NCBI GenBank assembly: GCA_019636385.1
Contig: JAHBXT010000003.1
Location: 682,001-746,000 of the forward strand
Reading direction: 5' to 3'
Source: Pirellulaceae bacterium
Lineage (GTDB): Bacteria > Planctomycetota > Planctomycetia > Pirellulales > Pirellulaceae
DNA: 64,000 nucleotides
Part shown: in pieces, positions 8,506 through 16,411 of the stretch
Layout: each line of letters starts with the position of its first letter
How positions within the stretch are numbered: the first letter of the stretch is position 1
Program-made: the position numbers and the translations under genes
Notes under the pieces: generated by a model
What the model was told of the DNA's origin: nothing
Database searches by the model: none
What the model saw: the letters and a program-made list of their open reading frames with translations, nothing else

Positions 8506-10188
8506 GTGTCTGCAATCAAATCACTCAGGCGAAATTCCCACCACGGTCGCGGCCTGATTTGGCTAATTGGTTTAGTGGCCGTGGTGTCATTGAGCTTCTA
8601 CGCTTGGCGTCAATTTAGCGGGAACGCTAGCGGAACGTCACTCAAAGAGCAGCCTTTGACGGTCGCTGCCGTCAAAGCGCCGTTTGATCATGTTGTGCTG
8701 GAACAAGGCGAGATTGAGAGCAGCTCGAATATCGATGTGATCAATGAAGTCAAATCGCGGGGCAGTACCGGTACCGCTATTCTGTGGGTCATCGAAGAAG
8801 GGGCTTTTGTCAAGAAAGGTGACAAGCTGATTGAACTCGATTCTTCCGCTCTGGAAGACGAACTCAAACGACAGCGCATCACGGTCTCCAGCGCCGAGGC
8901 GCAAGTCATTAGTAGCCAGGCTACCGTACGCACCAACGAGATTGCCCTGCAGGAGTACCTCAACGGCACCTATCAATCCGAACGTAAGGCCATTTTGTCT
9001 GAGATTGCAGTGGCCGAGCAACAACTGCGTAACGCCGAACTGAATTTGGATAGTGCTCGTCGATTGGCTGCTAAGGGTATGTTAAAAGGTTTGCAAATCG
9101 AAGCGGAAGAGTTCTCGGTGTCCAATGCTCGCAATGTCTTGGAATCGGCCCAAGCCAGGCTGTCGGTGCTTGACAATCTGACCAAAGAAAAGAATCGCGT
9201 GCAGTTGGAAAGCGATATCGAATCTGCGCGCGCCAAGCTCAGTTCCGACCAAAATGTGTTGAGCGAGGAGCAATCCAAACAGAATGAGATTGAGGACCAG
9301 ATTCGCAAGTGCAACATCAAGTCGCCCTCAGATGGTATCGTGGTATATTACAACCAGCGTAGTGGTCGAGGTGGAAGCGAGTTTATCGTTGAACCCGGTG
9401 CGATTGTTCGCGAGCGGCAAGCAATAATTCGCTTACCAGATCCTACCAAGATGCAGGTCAAGGCGCTGATCAATGAATCGCGAGTCGTGCGCATCTCTGC
9501 CGGAATGCCGGCCAAAATCCGCGTCAGCGCGTTTTCCCAGGAACTGCTGGCACGCGTGTTACGAGTCAACAAATATGCCGAGCCGGGCAGTTGGTTTAGC
9601 TCGTCGGTAAAGCAATATGCAGCCTACCTGGAGATACTTGACCCACCAGAGGCTATTCGCACTGGTATGTCGGCAGAAGTGCGTATTTTCGTGGAGCAAT
9701 TGCCCGATGCATTGCAGATTCCGGTGCACGGAATTTATGAGTATCGCGACCATCATTTCTGTCTGGTCAAACGCGGCCAGCAGTGGGAGACACGTGAGAT
9801 TCAGATCGGTGCTACCAATGAAAAAATGGTGACCATCCTGGCGGGATTGGCGGAAAAGGATGAGGTCGCCTTGAATCCACGCAACTTTCTATCGCTGATG
9901 ACGCTGCCGGTTTTGGAAGACCCAAGTCAAAAGGTGGAATTGGCCAAGTTCACGAACCGCGAACTGCCATCTGGTTCGTCAGCAGAATCAACTGTATCGC
10001 CCGAGTCCCAGTCGCCGGCCAATGGTCAGCCGATTTCATCGGAGCGTCGTGGACCTCCTGGCGATGGATCGCAGCGACGTGAAGGCACAGGCAGTGGCCA
10101 GTCGCGAGAGGAACCGGGGCGCAGTGGTCCTCCGGGAGGCGCTGAGGCAGGCGGCCAACGCCGCGAACGACCTGGGCAGGACCGATGA
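8506..10188 (+). CDS. Periplasmic adaptor (membrane fusion) protein of a MacAB-like exporter
   Basis: A 560-residue protein from a GTG at 8506 (weak AGGA upstream). One N-terminal membrane helix (LIWLIGLVAVVSLSFYAW) anchors it. A biotinyl-lipoyl-like half (ILWVIEEGAFVKKGDKLIELD) is followed by a long coiled-coil hairpin (about residues 120-270, rich in Glu, Gln and Ala), the second lipoyl half (CNIKSPSDGIVVYY), then beta-barrel and membrane-proximal domains (RTGMSAEVRIFVEQLPDALQIP). This is the HlyD/MacA layout, bridging an inner-membrane ABC permease to the periplasm. The last 80 residues are a Pro/Gly/Ser/Arg-rich tail unusual for MacA. The stop overlaps the next start (ATGA at 10185). No outer-membrane TolC partner is in the window, so the exported substrate is unknown. 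Confidence 0.9.
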   Translation: MSAIKSLRRNSHHGRGLIWLIGLVAVVSLSFYAWRQFSGNASGTSLKEQPLTVAAVKAPFDHVVLEQGEIESSSNIDVINEVKSRGSTGTAILWVIEEGAFVKKGDKLIELDSSALEDELKRQRITVSSAEAQVISSQATVRTNEIALQEYLNGTYQSERKAILSEIAVAEQQLRNAELNLDSARRLAAKGMLKGLQIEAEEFSVSNARNVLESAQARLSVLDNLTKEKNRVQLESDIESARAKLSSDQNVLSEEQSKQNEIEDQIRKCNIKSPSDGIVVYYNQRSGRGGSEFIVEPGAIVRERQAIIRLPDPTKMQVKALINESRVVRISAGMPAKIRVSAFSQELLARVLRVNKYAEPGSWFSSSVKQYAAYLEILDPPEAIRTGMSAEVRIFVEQLPDALQIPVHGIYEYRDHHFCLVKRGQQWETREIQIGATNEKMVTILAGLAEKDEVALNPRNFLSLMTLPVLEDPSQKVELAKFTNRELPSGSSAESTVSPESQSPANGQPISSERRGPPGDGSQRREGTGSGQSREEPGRSGPPGGAEAGGQRRERPGQDR

Positions 10189-11024
10189 AGACTGCATGTT
10201 CGATTCGCGACTTGAAGAAAGAGTACGTGCTCAAGGGCGAGACCGTGCGGGCGCTGCGCGGCGTGTCGTTTGACGTGCCCGAGGGCGACTATGTGGCCAT
10301 CATGGGGCCGTCCGGTTCGGGTAAGAGTACCCTCTTGAATCTACTGGGATGTCTGGACCAACCCACTTCTGGCCAGTTGTTGTTGGGCACCGATAATGTG
10401 GCCACCATGACCGATAACCAGTTGGCAGAAATCCGTTCGCGACGCATCGGTTTCGTGTTTCAATCGTACAACTTGATCCAACAATTGACCGTCGTCGAAA
10501 ACATCGAAGTGCCGTTGTACTATCAGGGACGGCTAGGCGCTGAGCAGCGTCGGCGCTGTGTCGAACTGGCGCGGCGAGTGGGCTTGGAGGATCGTTTAAG
10601 CCACCGGCCCACGCAACTGTCTGGAGGTCAACAGCAGCGAGTCGCCATCGCACGCAGCTTGGTGAACGATCCCTATTTCATCCTAGCCGACGAGGCGACT
10701 GGAAATCTAGACTCGCGCACGACAGCGGAGATTCTAGCGCTGTTCGATGAGCTGAATGGCGAAGGAAGGACCATCATCATGGTCACACACGAAGACGAAG
10801 TTGCCTGTCGCGCCAAACGTGTGGTGCGCTTGCGCGACGGATTGTTGCAATCCGACGTCACCAATGATCCTGGGCAGCGTCAGGCAGCCGCCCGGCGAGC
10901 TTACATGGAAAGCTTGACCGCCGCACAACTCGCCGAACAGGCAACAGTCGCCAACACCTCCAGCCCAGCCGCAACGACCGCTTCCGTGCAGGCCTTGAAC
11001 AAGAATTCGGTTGAGAACGGATAA
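10185..11024 (+). CDS. ABC transporter ATPase, MacB/LolD type
   Basis: A 279-residue ATPase with Walker A GPSGSGKST (about residues 41-49), Q-loop region IGFVFQSYNLIQQLT, signature LSGGQQQRVAIARSL, Walker B FILADEATGNLDS and switch histidine in MVTHEDE. The 'LxGxGxGxNLDS' style end of Walker B is typical of the MacB/LolD/FtsE group, which power mechanotransmission rather than transport through the membrane. The last 50 residues are an Ala/Thr/Ser-rich extension beyond the normal domain. Translation is coupled to the adaptor gene by an ATGA overlap, and the permease begins four bases after its stop, so the three make one export complex. Confidence 0.95.
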   Translation: MKTACSIRDLKKEYVLKGETVRALRGVSFDVPEGDYVAIMGPSGSGKSTLLNLLGCLDQPTSGQLLLGTDNVATMTDNQLAEIRSRRIGFVFQSYNLIQQLTVVENIEVPLYYQGRLGAEQRRRCVELARRVGLEDRLSHRPTQLSGGQQQRVAIARSLVNDPYFILADEATGNLDSRTTAEILALFDELNGEGRTIIMVTHEDEVACRAKRVVRLRDGLLQSDVTNDPGQRQAAARRAYMESLTAAQLAEQATVANTSSPAATTASVQALNKNSVENG

Positions 11025-11028
11025 CGAT

Positions 11029-12351
11029 ATGCTGTTTTTCCGAACGTTGAAGTTAGGCGTCAAGAGCCTGTGGCTGCATCCGCTCAGATCGCTGTTAACG
11101 GTGCTGGGTATTTTCATTGGTGTGGCCAGCGTCATTTGGCTGTTGGCGATTAGTGAAGGCATTAGCCGCGAGGCACAGCGACAGATCGAAAGTCTGGGTG
11201 CCGACACGATCATGATCCGTTCGGTCAAGCCGCCCAGCGAAAAGATGGCTGTGGCCGGAGTCACTCCCTATGGGTTGACTCGCGAGGAGTTCGACATGCT
11301 GGTATCCACGATTCCAACCATCACCAGCGCGATTCCCATTCGTGAAATCCGGCGACAATTCCAATATCAACAACGAACCGTTGATGGGCGACTGGTCGGT
11401 TGCACTCCCGAGTACGCTGATATCACACGACTGACTGTTGATCGCGGGCATTTCATCAGCGATGCCGAAAACTTCAATACGGCCAATGTGTGCGTGCTGG
11501 CCGCTCGGTTGGCCGAGCGACTGTTTCCGTTTGAAGAGCCGATTGGCAAGCGTGTCTATCTGCCGGAGAATCAGAACTACTATCTGGTCGTGGGAGTGCT
11601 CAAGCATCGCAACGCCTCCGCCGCCATCGGTGGCTCAATGGAAGCTCAAGATTTCTCGAACGACATGTACATTCCCATACGTACTCTACAACAGCGTATC
11701 GGTGATATCGTTGTTCGTCGCAGCGCAGGGACGTTTGAGGGCGAAATGTTACAGCTCAATCAGATTACGGTCCGAGTCAATCACGTCGACAATGTCCGCA
11801 GCACAGCGGCAATTATCGAAAATGCACTGGCGCATCATGACAGCATGCAAGATGTGGCTGTGGTCGTGCCGTTGGAGTTGTTGGAACAAGCGCGCACCAC
11901 ACGGTTGATGTTCATGGTCTTCATGGGGCTGGTGGCTGCCATCAGCTTGTTGGTTGGCGGAATTGGCATCATGAATATTATGTTGGCAACCGTGACCGAA
12001 CGGACTCGTGAAATTGGCATTCGTCGGGCGCTGGGGGCCAAGCAAGCGCACATCATCTCGCAGTTTTTAGTCGAAGCGGCCGTGTTAAGCGTGGTCGGCG
12101 GCGTCACCGGGATATTGGCTGGCATCTTCTGTCGCCCCGCCGTGGTGATGGCTCGTCAATTCGCCTCAAAGCATTATCCAGAGGTCATGAATTCACTGCC
12201 CGAGGTGGTCCGCAATCTCACGCCCAGCATTGTGCTGGCTTCGATTCCGATCGCCTTCTTCATTTCCATTGCGATTGGGGTCGTGTTTGGGCTGTTTCCG
12301 GCGATCCGGGCCGCCAAAATGAATCCCATCGAAGCTCTGCGGCATGAATAA
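11029..12351 (+). CDS. MacB-like ABC permease (FtsX domain)
   Basis: Encodes 440 residues from the ATG at 11029. An in-frame TTG at 11011 would overlap the ATPase gene and adds only six residues. The layout is that of MacB/DevC permeases: an N-terminal helix (SLLTVLGIFIGVASVIWLLA), a large periplasmic domain (about residues 45-285), then three helices including FMVFMGLVAAISLLVGGIGIMNIMLATVTERTREIGIRRALGA, the family's core motif, and a final VFGLFPAIRAAKMNPIEALRHE. It pairs with the ATPase just upstream and the adaptor before it. Likely substrates for the family are peptides, antibiotics, lipoproteins or siderophores, with nothing here to choose among them. Confidence 0.94.
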   Translation: MLFFRTLKLGVKSLWLHPLRSLLTVLGIFIGVASVIWLLAISEGISREAQRQIESLGADTIMIRSVKPPSEKMAVAGVTPYGLTREEFDMLVSTIPTITSAIPIREIRRQFQYQQRTVDGRLVGCTPEYADITRLTVDRGHFISDAENFNTANVCVLAARLAERLFPFEEPIGKRVYLPENQNYYLVVGVLKHRNASAAIGGSMEAQDFSNDMYIPIRTLQQRIGDIVVRRSAGTFEGEMLQLNQITVRVNHVDNVRSTAAIIENALAHHDSMQDVAVVVPLELLEQARTTRLMFMVFMGLVAAISLLVGGIGIMNIMLATVTERTREIGIRRALGAKQAHIISQFLVEAAVLSVVGGVTGILAGIFCRPAVVMARQFASKHYPEVMNSLPEVVRNLTPSIVLASIPIAFFISIAIGVVFGLFPAIRAAKMNPIEALRHE

Positions 12352-12576
12352 AGGTGGTCGCCACCGTCGCTTGTTTCGTTTTCACAGCAGGCACAGATGC
12401 AGGTCGTAGAGCCATTGCAGCACTCACCAACTGGCGTGTTGCCTGGACGCAACCTGGAGCTGTCGGCCCGGCCATTTTCAGCAGAAACTTGGGAAAATAG
12501 AGTATGCGGCATTTCCTCTGCCGCAAATTGACGTATGGTTCAGATGGCGATTCAATCAACCACCTGGAGCCACTAC

Positions 12577-13011
12577 ATGAAATTCATAGCCCACTTAACT
12601 TTTCTGGCCTGTTGTGTGAGCACAACTGCGTCGCAGATTTGTTCAGCAGAAGTAAATACCTCCTGGAAACCGCTTGGTCAAGTAAAAGTTGACAAAAATA
12701 CGCGATCCGGCACGATTGCGTTCCGTCCAGAGCTAACTCTGGAGGAAAACAACCGTCGGCGGGCCGAACATCGGGACACTACCTGCAACGTCCGCTTGGA
12801 ACTACCATCGTCGCAACTGGAAAGTTACGCACTAGTTGACCGGCCGGTTCAATTGCGAGTTGCCGGTCAGGTCTATACGGGCCGCGTCACCGGGTTGTTT
12901 TTGACTCCCGAAAACCGCGTCGTGCTGAGCGCAGAAATCAAGGACAAGACTGTTGAAAACCGGCCTCGCTTGGCCCATGGAGAAACGGGCACTCTGAGTA
13001 TCGGAGAGTAG
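12577..13011 (+). CDS. Small exported protein of unknown function
   Basis: Encodes 144 residues from the ATG at 12577, chosen because CTGGAG lies about eight bases upstream and because it begins a clear signal peptide (MKFIAHLTFLACCVSTTASQICSAE). The frame is open back to 12535. The mature part is beta-rich and hydrophilic (VRLELPSSQLESYALVDRPVQLRV, VYTGRVTGLFLTPENRVVLSAEI) and recalls the barrel strands of HlyD-type proteins, but I cannot assign a family. It follows the export operon after 225 bases on the same strand and may be a periplasmic accessory of it. That link is inference from position only. Confidence 0.65.
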   Translation: MKFIAHLTFLACCVSTTASQICSAEVNTSWKPLGQVKVDKNTRSGTIAFRPELTLEENNRRRAEHRDTTCNVRLELPSSQLESYALVDRPVQLRVAGQVYTGRVTGLFLTPENRVVLSAEIKDKTVENRPRLAHGETGTLSIGE

Positions 13012-13083
13012 TTATTTGGGCATCTCGACTCTCCGATATCTCAGAGTCCCGCTCGCACATGAACTCGCACACGCTTCAGTTCA

Positions 13084-13115
13084 CCCGATGTCGGGCTCTC
13101 CGGCCCGACATCGGG
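13084..13115. terminator. Strong hairpin after the small exported protein
   Basis: A perfect 13-base stem (CCCGATGTCGGGC paired with GCCCGACATCGGG) with a six-base loop begins 73 bases after the stop codon at 13011. There is no T-tract, so it may be a terminator of a non-classical kind or a mobile repeat unit. The next genes are on the opposite strand. Confidence 0.5.
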
Positions 13116-13193
13116 TACCTCCTTTGACAGCAAGCAACAGAGTGGGGCCGTTGGACAGACCCAGTAAAGTAGAAGCCGAACCAACCGAGCCGT

Positions 13194-13719
13194 TTAAGCA
13201 AGCGTCCCCAGCTTCTTTAACAATTTACAGGATAGGAACAGCTTCGTCGGGTGCCCGGGCAACTTATGAAAGTCGAATTTACCATAGGACGTTTTTGCCT
13301 GTTCATCAATGCAATCAAGGACTATTGCGACAATTGGTAACGTTCGGCTGGCTTGATAACATTCACCAACAGCGCTTGCCAGTGCACGGTTTCCTAGCGA
13401 TTGTCCTTGGTGACTGCGAGAGACATCTAACCAAGCTAGCACGGCCACAGGCAGATGCCGTTTAGATAGCTGCCTTGTCAATTCATTTGGAAGGTTCGAG
13501 AAGTCGATTGGGGATGCAGCTAGAGTGTAATACGCCGCGATGGCATTCTGGTCGTCGGTCAAAACTTTATTAGCGGTCAGCTTCTTCAACTGGCTTTGAA
13601 GTGCTTTGTTATGCAGCCACTCATCGACCCTCGGCCTGACCAGAATCAAATGACTTTCGCAGGTACCTGCGAGTCAAGAGTTGCAACGTCCATCCCGAAG
13701 GATAGATTACAGCGCTCAT
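13194..13719 (-). pseudogene. Decayed GNAT-family toxin (DUF1778-associated, TacT/AtaT-like)
   Basis: From the ATG at 13719, overlapping the antitoxin stop by an ATGA, the first frame gives MSAVIYPSGWTLQLL and SFDSGQAE, matching a toxin N-terminus ('AFDCGQPALDDWL'), but stops at once with TGA. The rest continues in a different frame: VDEWLHNKALQSQ, KVLTDDQNAIAAYYTLAAS, LPVAVLAWLDVSRSHQGQSLGNRAL and IVLDCIDEQAKTSYGKFDFHKLP, ending at 13194. In intact relatives the acetyl-CoA loop reads like 'Q/RxxGxG/A'; here QGQSLG remains. A frameshift near 13635-13650 separates the two halves. The open part alone would begin inside the fold (near 13649), so an active acetyltransferase is unlikely. Such toxins acetylate aminoacyl-tRNA. 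Confidence 0.72.
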
Positions 13720-13985
13720 TTCTCGCCCCGCATGATTTGTGAAAGCACTCTATGTGCCTTCGTCAATTTGGGTGGCTTAGCGATCGCGTTTCAAAACAAT
13801 AGTTGCTCTTGCGGTGTCAACGAAATCGTCTGATGTTGAGCCGATTCGACTTCGCGTTTAGCCTGCTCAGCGATCATCAAACGTACGTAGTCGCTGACGC
13901 TAATCCTGCGCAATTCAGCGGCCTCGCTGAACAATGCTCGCGTTTCAGCGGGCATTCAGACCATGAGTGATTCTGAATTAGCCAT
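13716..13985 (-). pseudogene. Decayed DUF1778 antitoxin with two in-frame stops
   Basis: A 90-codon frame runs from the ATG at 13985 to a TGA at 13716-13718. It reads MANSESLMV-stop-MPAETRALFSEAAELRRIS, VSDYVRLMIAEQAKREVESA, TISLTPQEQLLF-stop-NAIAKPPKLTKAHRVL and SQIMRGEK. This is a full-length match to DUF1778 ribbon-helix-helix antitoxins. The first stop stands where Arg is expected (CGA to TGA), the second where Trp is usual ('FWNALNNPP', TGG to TGA). The ATGA overlap with the toxin is the normal arrangement. The two nonsense codons plus the toxin frameshift show that the module is dead, unless a sequencing fault is involved. Confidence 0.75.
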
Positions 13986-14104
13986 CGATTATCTCCACAG
14001 AGCATTCAGCGAACTTTGCAATTTGCCTCTTCGCATATTGTGTTGTGAATTGCAATACAGGCAATTCTTGCCAGGGCGAGCTATCAAGAGCCCGTCGGAC
14101 CAAT

Positions 14105-15019
14105 TTACCCTGGTTGCGACCATTCTTCGGCAGTCGGCAAATCGTCTAACGATTCCAAGCCGGCCAGCTCCAACAATCGCGGCGTCGGATAGTAATGCGG
14201 TTGCAATTGATTGCCAGCCTTTTCGCGACGCATTTCCAGTAACTGCCTGCGGACCAATTGATTCAGTACGCCGCCACAGGGTTTACCGATTTGCGAATCC
14301 AGTTTTTCGCGGCTAATGCCCGGCTGATAACTGACCAGTGCCAGACAGTCGATGGCTTGTTGATTGAGTCGCACGGGCCGCGCTGGTCCCATCATTTGTT
14401 GGCGCAGATAATTCAGGTCCTCGGCTACTTGCAATCGGTATCCACCTCCCACACTGGCTACATAGAATGCGCGCTGATCGGCAGCGTACCCTTGATTCAA
14501 TTGGACCACCAGTTGATCCACTTCGGCCTCGGTCACACCGCGCATCAGCGCCGCGATCTCGGTGGCCGTGATTGGTCCGCTATCGGGCCGGCCCACCAGC
14601 AGAACCGCTTCTACAATATTCAGCGGGGTGACCGCACAATAGCGATCATTACTTGTATCCTCTGGCACCCCAACCGCACCCGCCGACTCGGAATTTGCAG
14701 CTTGTTCCGCCTTGCCGGCGGAATCGTTTGCAGTGCTGTCTGGATCTTGCCCATCGTCGGCTAAGCTGGCAACCTGCTGTTGGGCTGTCGATCCATGGCT
14801 GGAGGGGTTCGACAATATTTGAGCATACGATTGGCTCAGCTCCTCCAGTGACACCGAGCCATCCGACTGATCATCAAAAACGTCGAAATCATCTGCAAAA
14901 CTACGAGCCAGTCGATCCAGATCGCTGGTCGATGCGCTGACTGGCTCAACCGGTAAAGACGCCGCGATATCTGACAACGGCTGTGCTGGGTTGGGAGCAA
15001 TAGATTGCTTGCGCTTCAT
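14105..15019 (-). CDS. scpB: Segregation and condensation protein ScpB
   Basis: Encodes 304 residues from an ATG at 15019 with AAGGGA six bases upstream; the in-frame TTG at 15025 is less likely. ScpB joins ScpA and SMC in the complex that organises and separates chromosomes. The C-terminal 170 residues hold the two winged-helix domains: LNIVEAVLLVGRPDSGPITA, VGGGYRLQVAEDLNYLRQQ, LNQQAIDCLALVSYQPGISREKLDSQIG, VLNQLVRRQLLEMRREK and HYYPTPRLLELAGLESLDDLP. About 130 residues of acidic, Ser/Asp/Gln-rich and probably disordered sequence precede them, so the protein is longer than the usual 180-200 residues. No scpA or smc lies in the window. It is divergent from the MoxR gene, with about 290 bases between. 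Confidence 0.92.
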   Translation of the reverse strand: MKRKQSIAPNPAQPLSDIAASLPVEPVSASTSDLDRLARSFADDFDVFDDQSDGSVSLEELSQSYAQILSNPSSHGSTAQQQVASLADDGQDPDSTANDSAGKAEQAANSESAGAVGVPEDTSNDRYCAVTPLNIVEAVLLVGRPDSGPITATEIAALMRGVTEAEVDQLVVQLNQGYAADQRAFYVASVGGGYRLQVAEDLNYLRQQMMGPARPVRLNQQAIDCLALVSYQPGISREKLDSQIGKPCGGVLNQLVRRQLLEMRREKAGNQLQPHYYPTPRLLELAGLESLDDLPTAEEWSQPG

Positions 15020-15312
15020 CTTCAATCCCTTGTGCAGGTCGCATGCAGGTAGGCCCGACGGCGCAGGTCGGCCCCATTTTCCGATCGGACGGACAAGCGT
15101 GTTCGTAGACGACAGCCGATATTGTATCCACTGTCAAAACCTTGTGGTAACCGCGGGCGCGCATGGGGCATTTTCTTGTGGTGCTAAACGCATCGTTCAG
15201 AAGTTGTTGCCGTACTAGGATAGAACCCGTCGGTCGCTTACCATGATGAGCCACCAATCGAGCGGAATCGAGCTTGGCAACTTCAAGCAACTTTGGAGCC
15301 ACGTGGCAAGTA

Positions 15313-16398
15313 ATGCGCAGCACAAAAGAACTATTTGAAGCCATTCGGGGCGAGCTACATAAAATCTTTGTAGGCCAAGACGAACTCGTGCTCTCGACTC
15401 TGGTAGCGCTGTTCTCTGGCGGGCATGTGCTGATCGAAAGCCTGCCGGGCATGGGCAAGACCTTATTCGTCCGCGCGCTGGGGCGCTGTCTGAATTGCAA
15501 GTTCGGGCGCATCCAGTTCACTGCTGACCTGATGCCCTCTGACGTCACTGGTGCTCCGCTGCTGGACATGCGGACCCAAGAGTTTCGCTTTCGTCCAGGG
15601 CCGGTGTTTACACAATTGTTATTGGCCGATGAAATCAATCGCGCCCCGGCTAAGACTCACGCGGCATTGCTCGAGATTATGCAGGAGTTTCGGGTGACCG
15701 TCGATGGAACGTCGCACGTACTGGAGCGACCGTTTCTAGTGCTGGCCACCCAAAACCCGATAGAAAGCGAAGGCACCTACAATCTGCCCGAAGCTCAATT
15801 GGATCGTTTCTTGTTCAAAGTCGTCGTCGATTATCCGTCGGAGGCCGAAGAGTCGCAGATTTTGCTGCTGCATAGTCAACAAATAGACCTCAATCAGCGC
15901 ATGGAGCAAGAACTGTCGCCGGTGACAGGCCCAGACGAGATATTGCATGTCATTCGTGCCAATGCTCAGGTGCGAGTCGAGCCGCAGTTGGTTCAGTATA
16001 TTAATCGCTTGGTGCGCCAGACGCGGTCGTGGCCCAGTTTCTTTCTAGGAGCTTCGCCGCGTGCTGGTTTAGCGCTGGTTCAGGGCGCGCGAACATTAGC
16101 CGCCTTCCGCGGTCGCGATTATGCGATTCCCGACGATGTTGTCGATATCGCGCTGCCTGCCCTGCGGCACCGAGTCATTCTGAATGCCGAGGCTGAAGTC
16201 GAAGGACTGCGCGTGGACGGGGAGTTGCGGCAATTGCTCAAGAGCGTGGAAGTGCCCAAAGGCAACAGTTTTTCCAGCGACGTTGCCATAGCCATTGGCG
16301 CGGCACCTGATATGGCGCATTCAACTACAGGTGGGCAACCTAATTTGGATTTGACTGGCCAGGCTGCCGCTGGTTCTGAACCACCGCTTCCCGGGTAG
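15313..16398 (+). CDS. MoxR-type AAA+ ATPase
   Basis: Encodes 361 residues from an ATG at 15313; a longer TTG start at 15274 is possible. It has the MoxR start IRGELHKIFVGQDELV, Walker A ESLPGMGKT, the core PSDVTGAPL, Walker B LLADEINRAPAKTHAALLEIMQE, sensor 1 LATQNPIESEGTYNLPEAQLDRFLF and sensor 2 SPRAGLALVQGARTLA. MoxR ATPases act as chaperones that assemble or activate protein complexes, typically with DUF58/VWA proteins. That is the arrangement here: the DUF58 gene starts 13 bases downstream and the copper ATPase follows it without a gap. The Pro/Gly-rich tail after residue 340 is not conserved in the family. Confidence 0.94.
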   Translation: MRSTKELFEAIRGELHKIFVGQDELVLSTLVALFSGGHVLIESLPGMGKTLFVRALGRCLNCKFGRIQFTADLMPSDVTGAPLLDMRTQEFRFRPGPVFTQLLLADEINRAPAKTHAALLEIMQEFRVTVDGTSHVLERPFLVLATQNPIESEGTYNLPEAQLDRFLFKVVVDYPSEAEESQILLLHSQQIDLNQRMEQELSPVTGPDEILHVIRANAQVRVEPQLVQYINRLVRQTRSWPSFFLGASPRAGLALVQGARTLAAFRGRDYAIPDDVVDIALPALRHRVILNAEAEVEGLRVDGELRQLLKSVEVPKGNSFSSDVAIAIGAAPDMAHSTTGGQPNLDLTGQAAAGSEPPLPG

Positions 16399-16411
16399 TC
16401 GATTGGAAGTC

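Noticed and set aside
13716..13985. UGA read as tryptophan in the antitoxin
   Set aside because: Recoding could explain the second stop but not the first, where Arg is expected. UGA ends several clear genes in the window, such as the MacA-like adaptor gene at 10188.
14946..15638. 230-codon open frame on the minus strand between scpB and MoxR
   Set aside because: It overlaps both well-recognised genes in a wrong frame and shows no domain.
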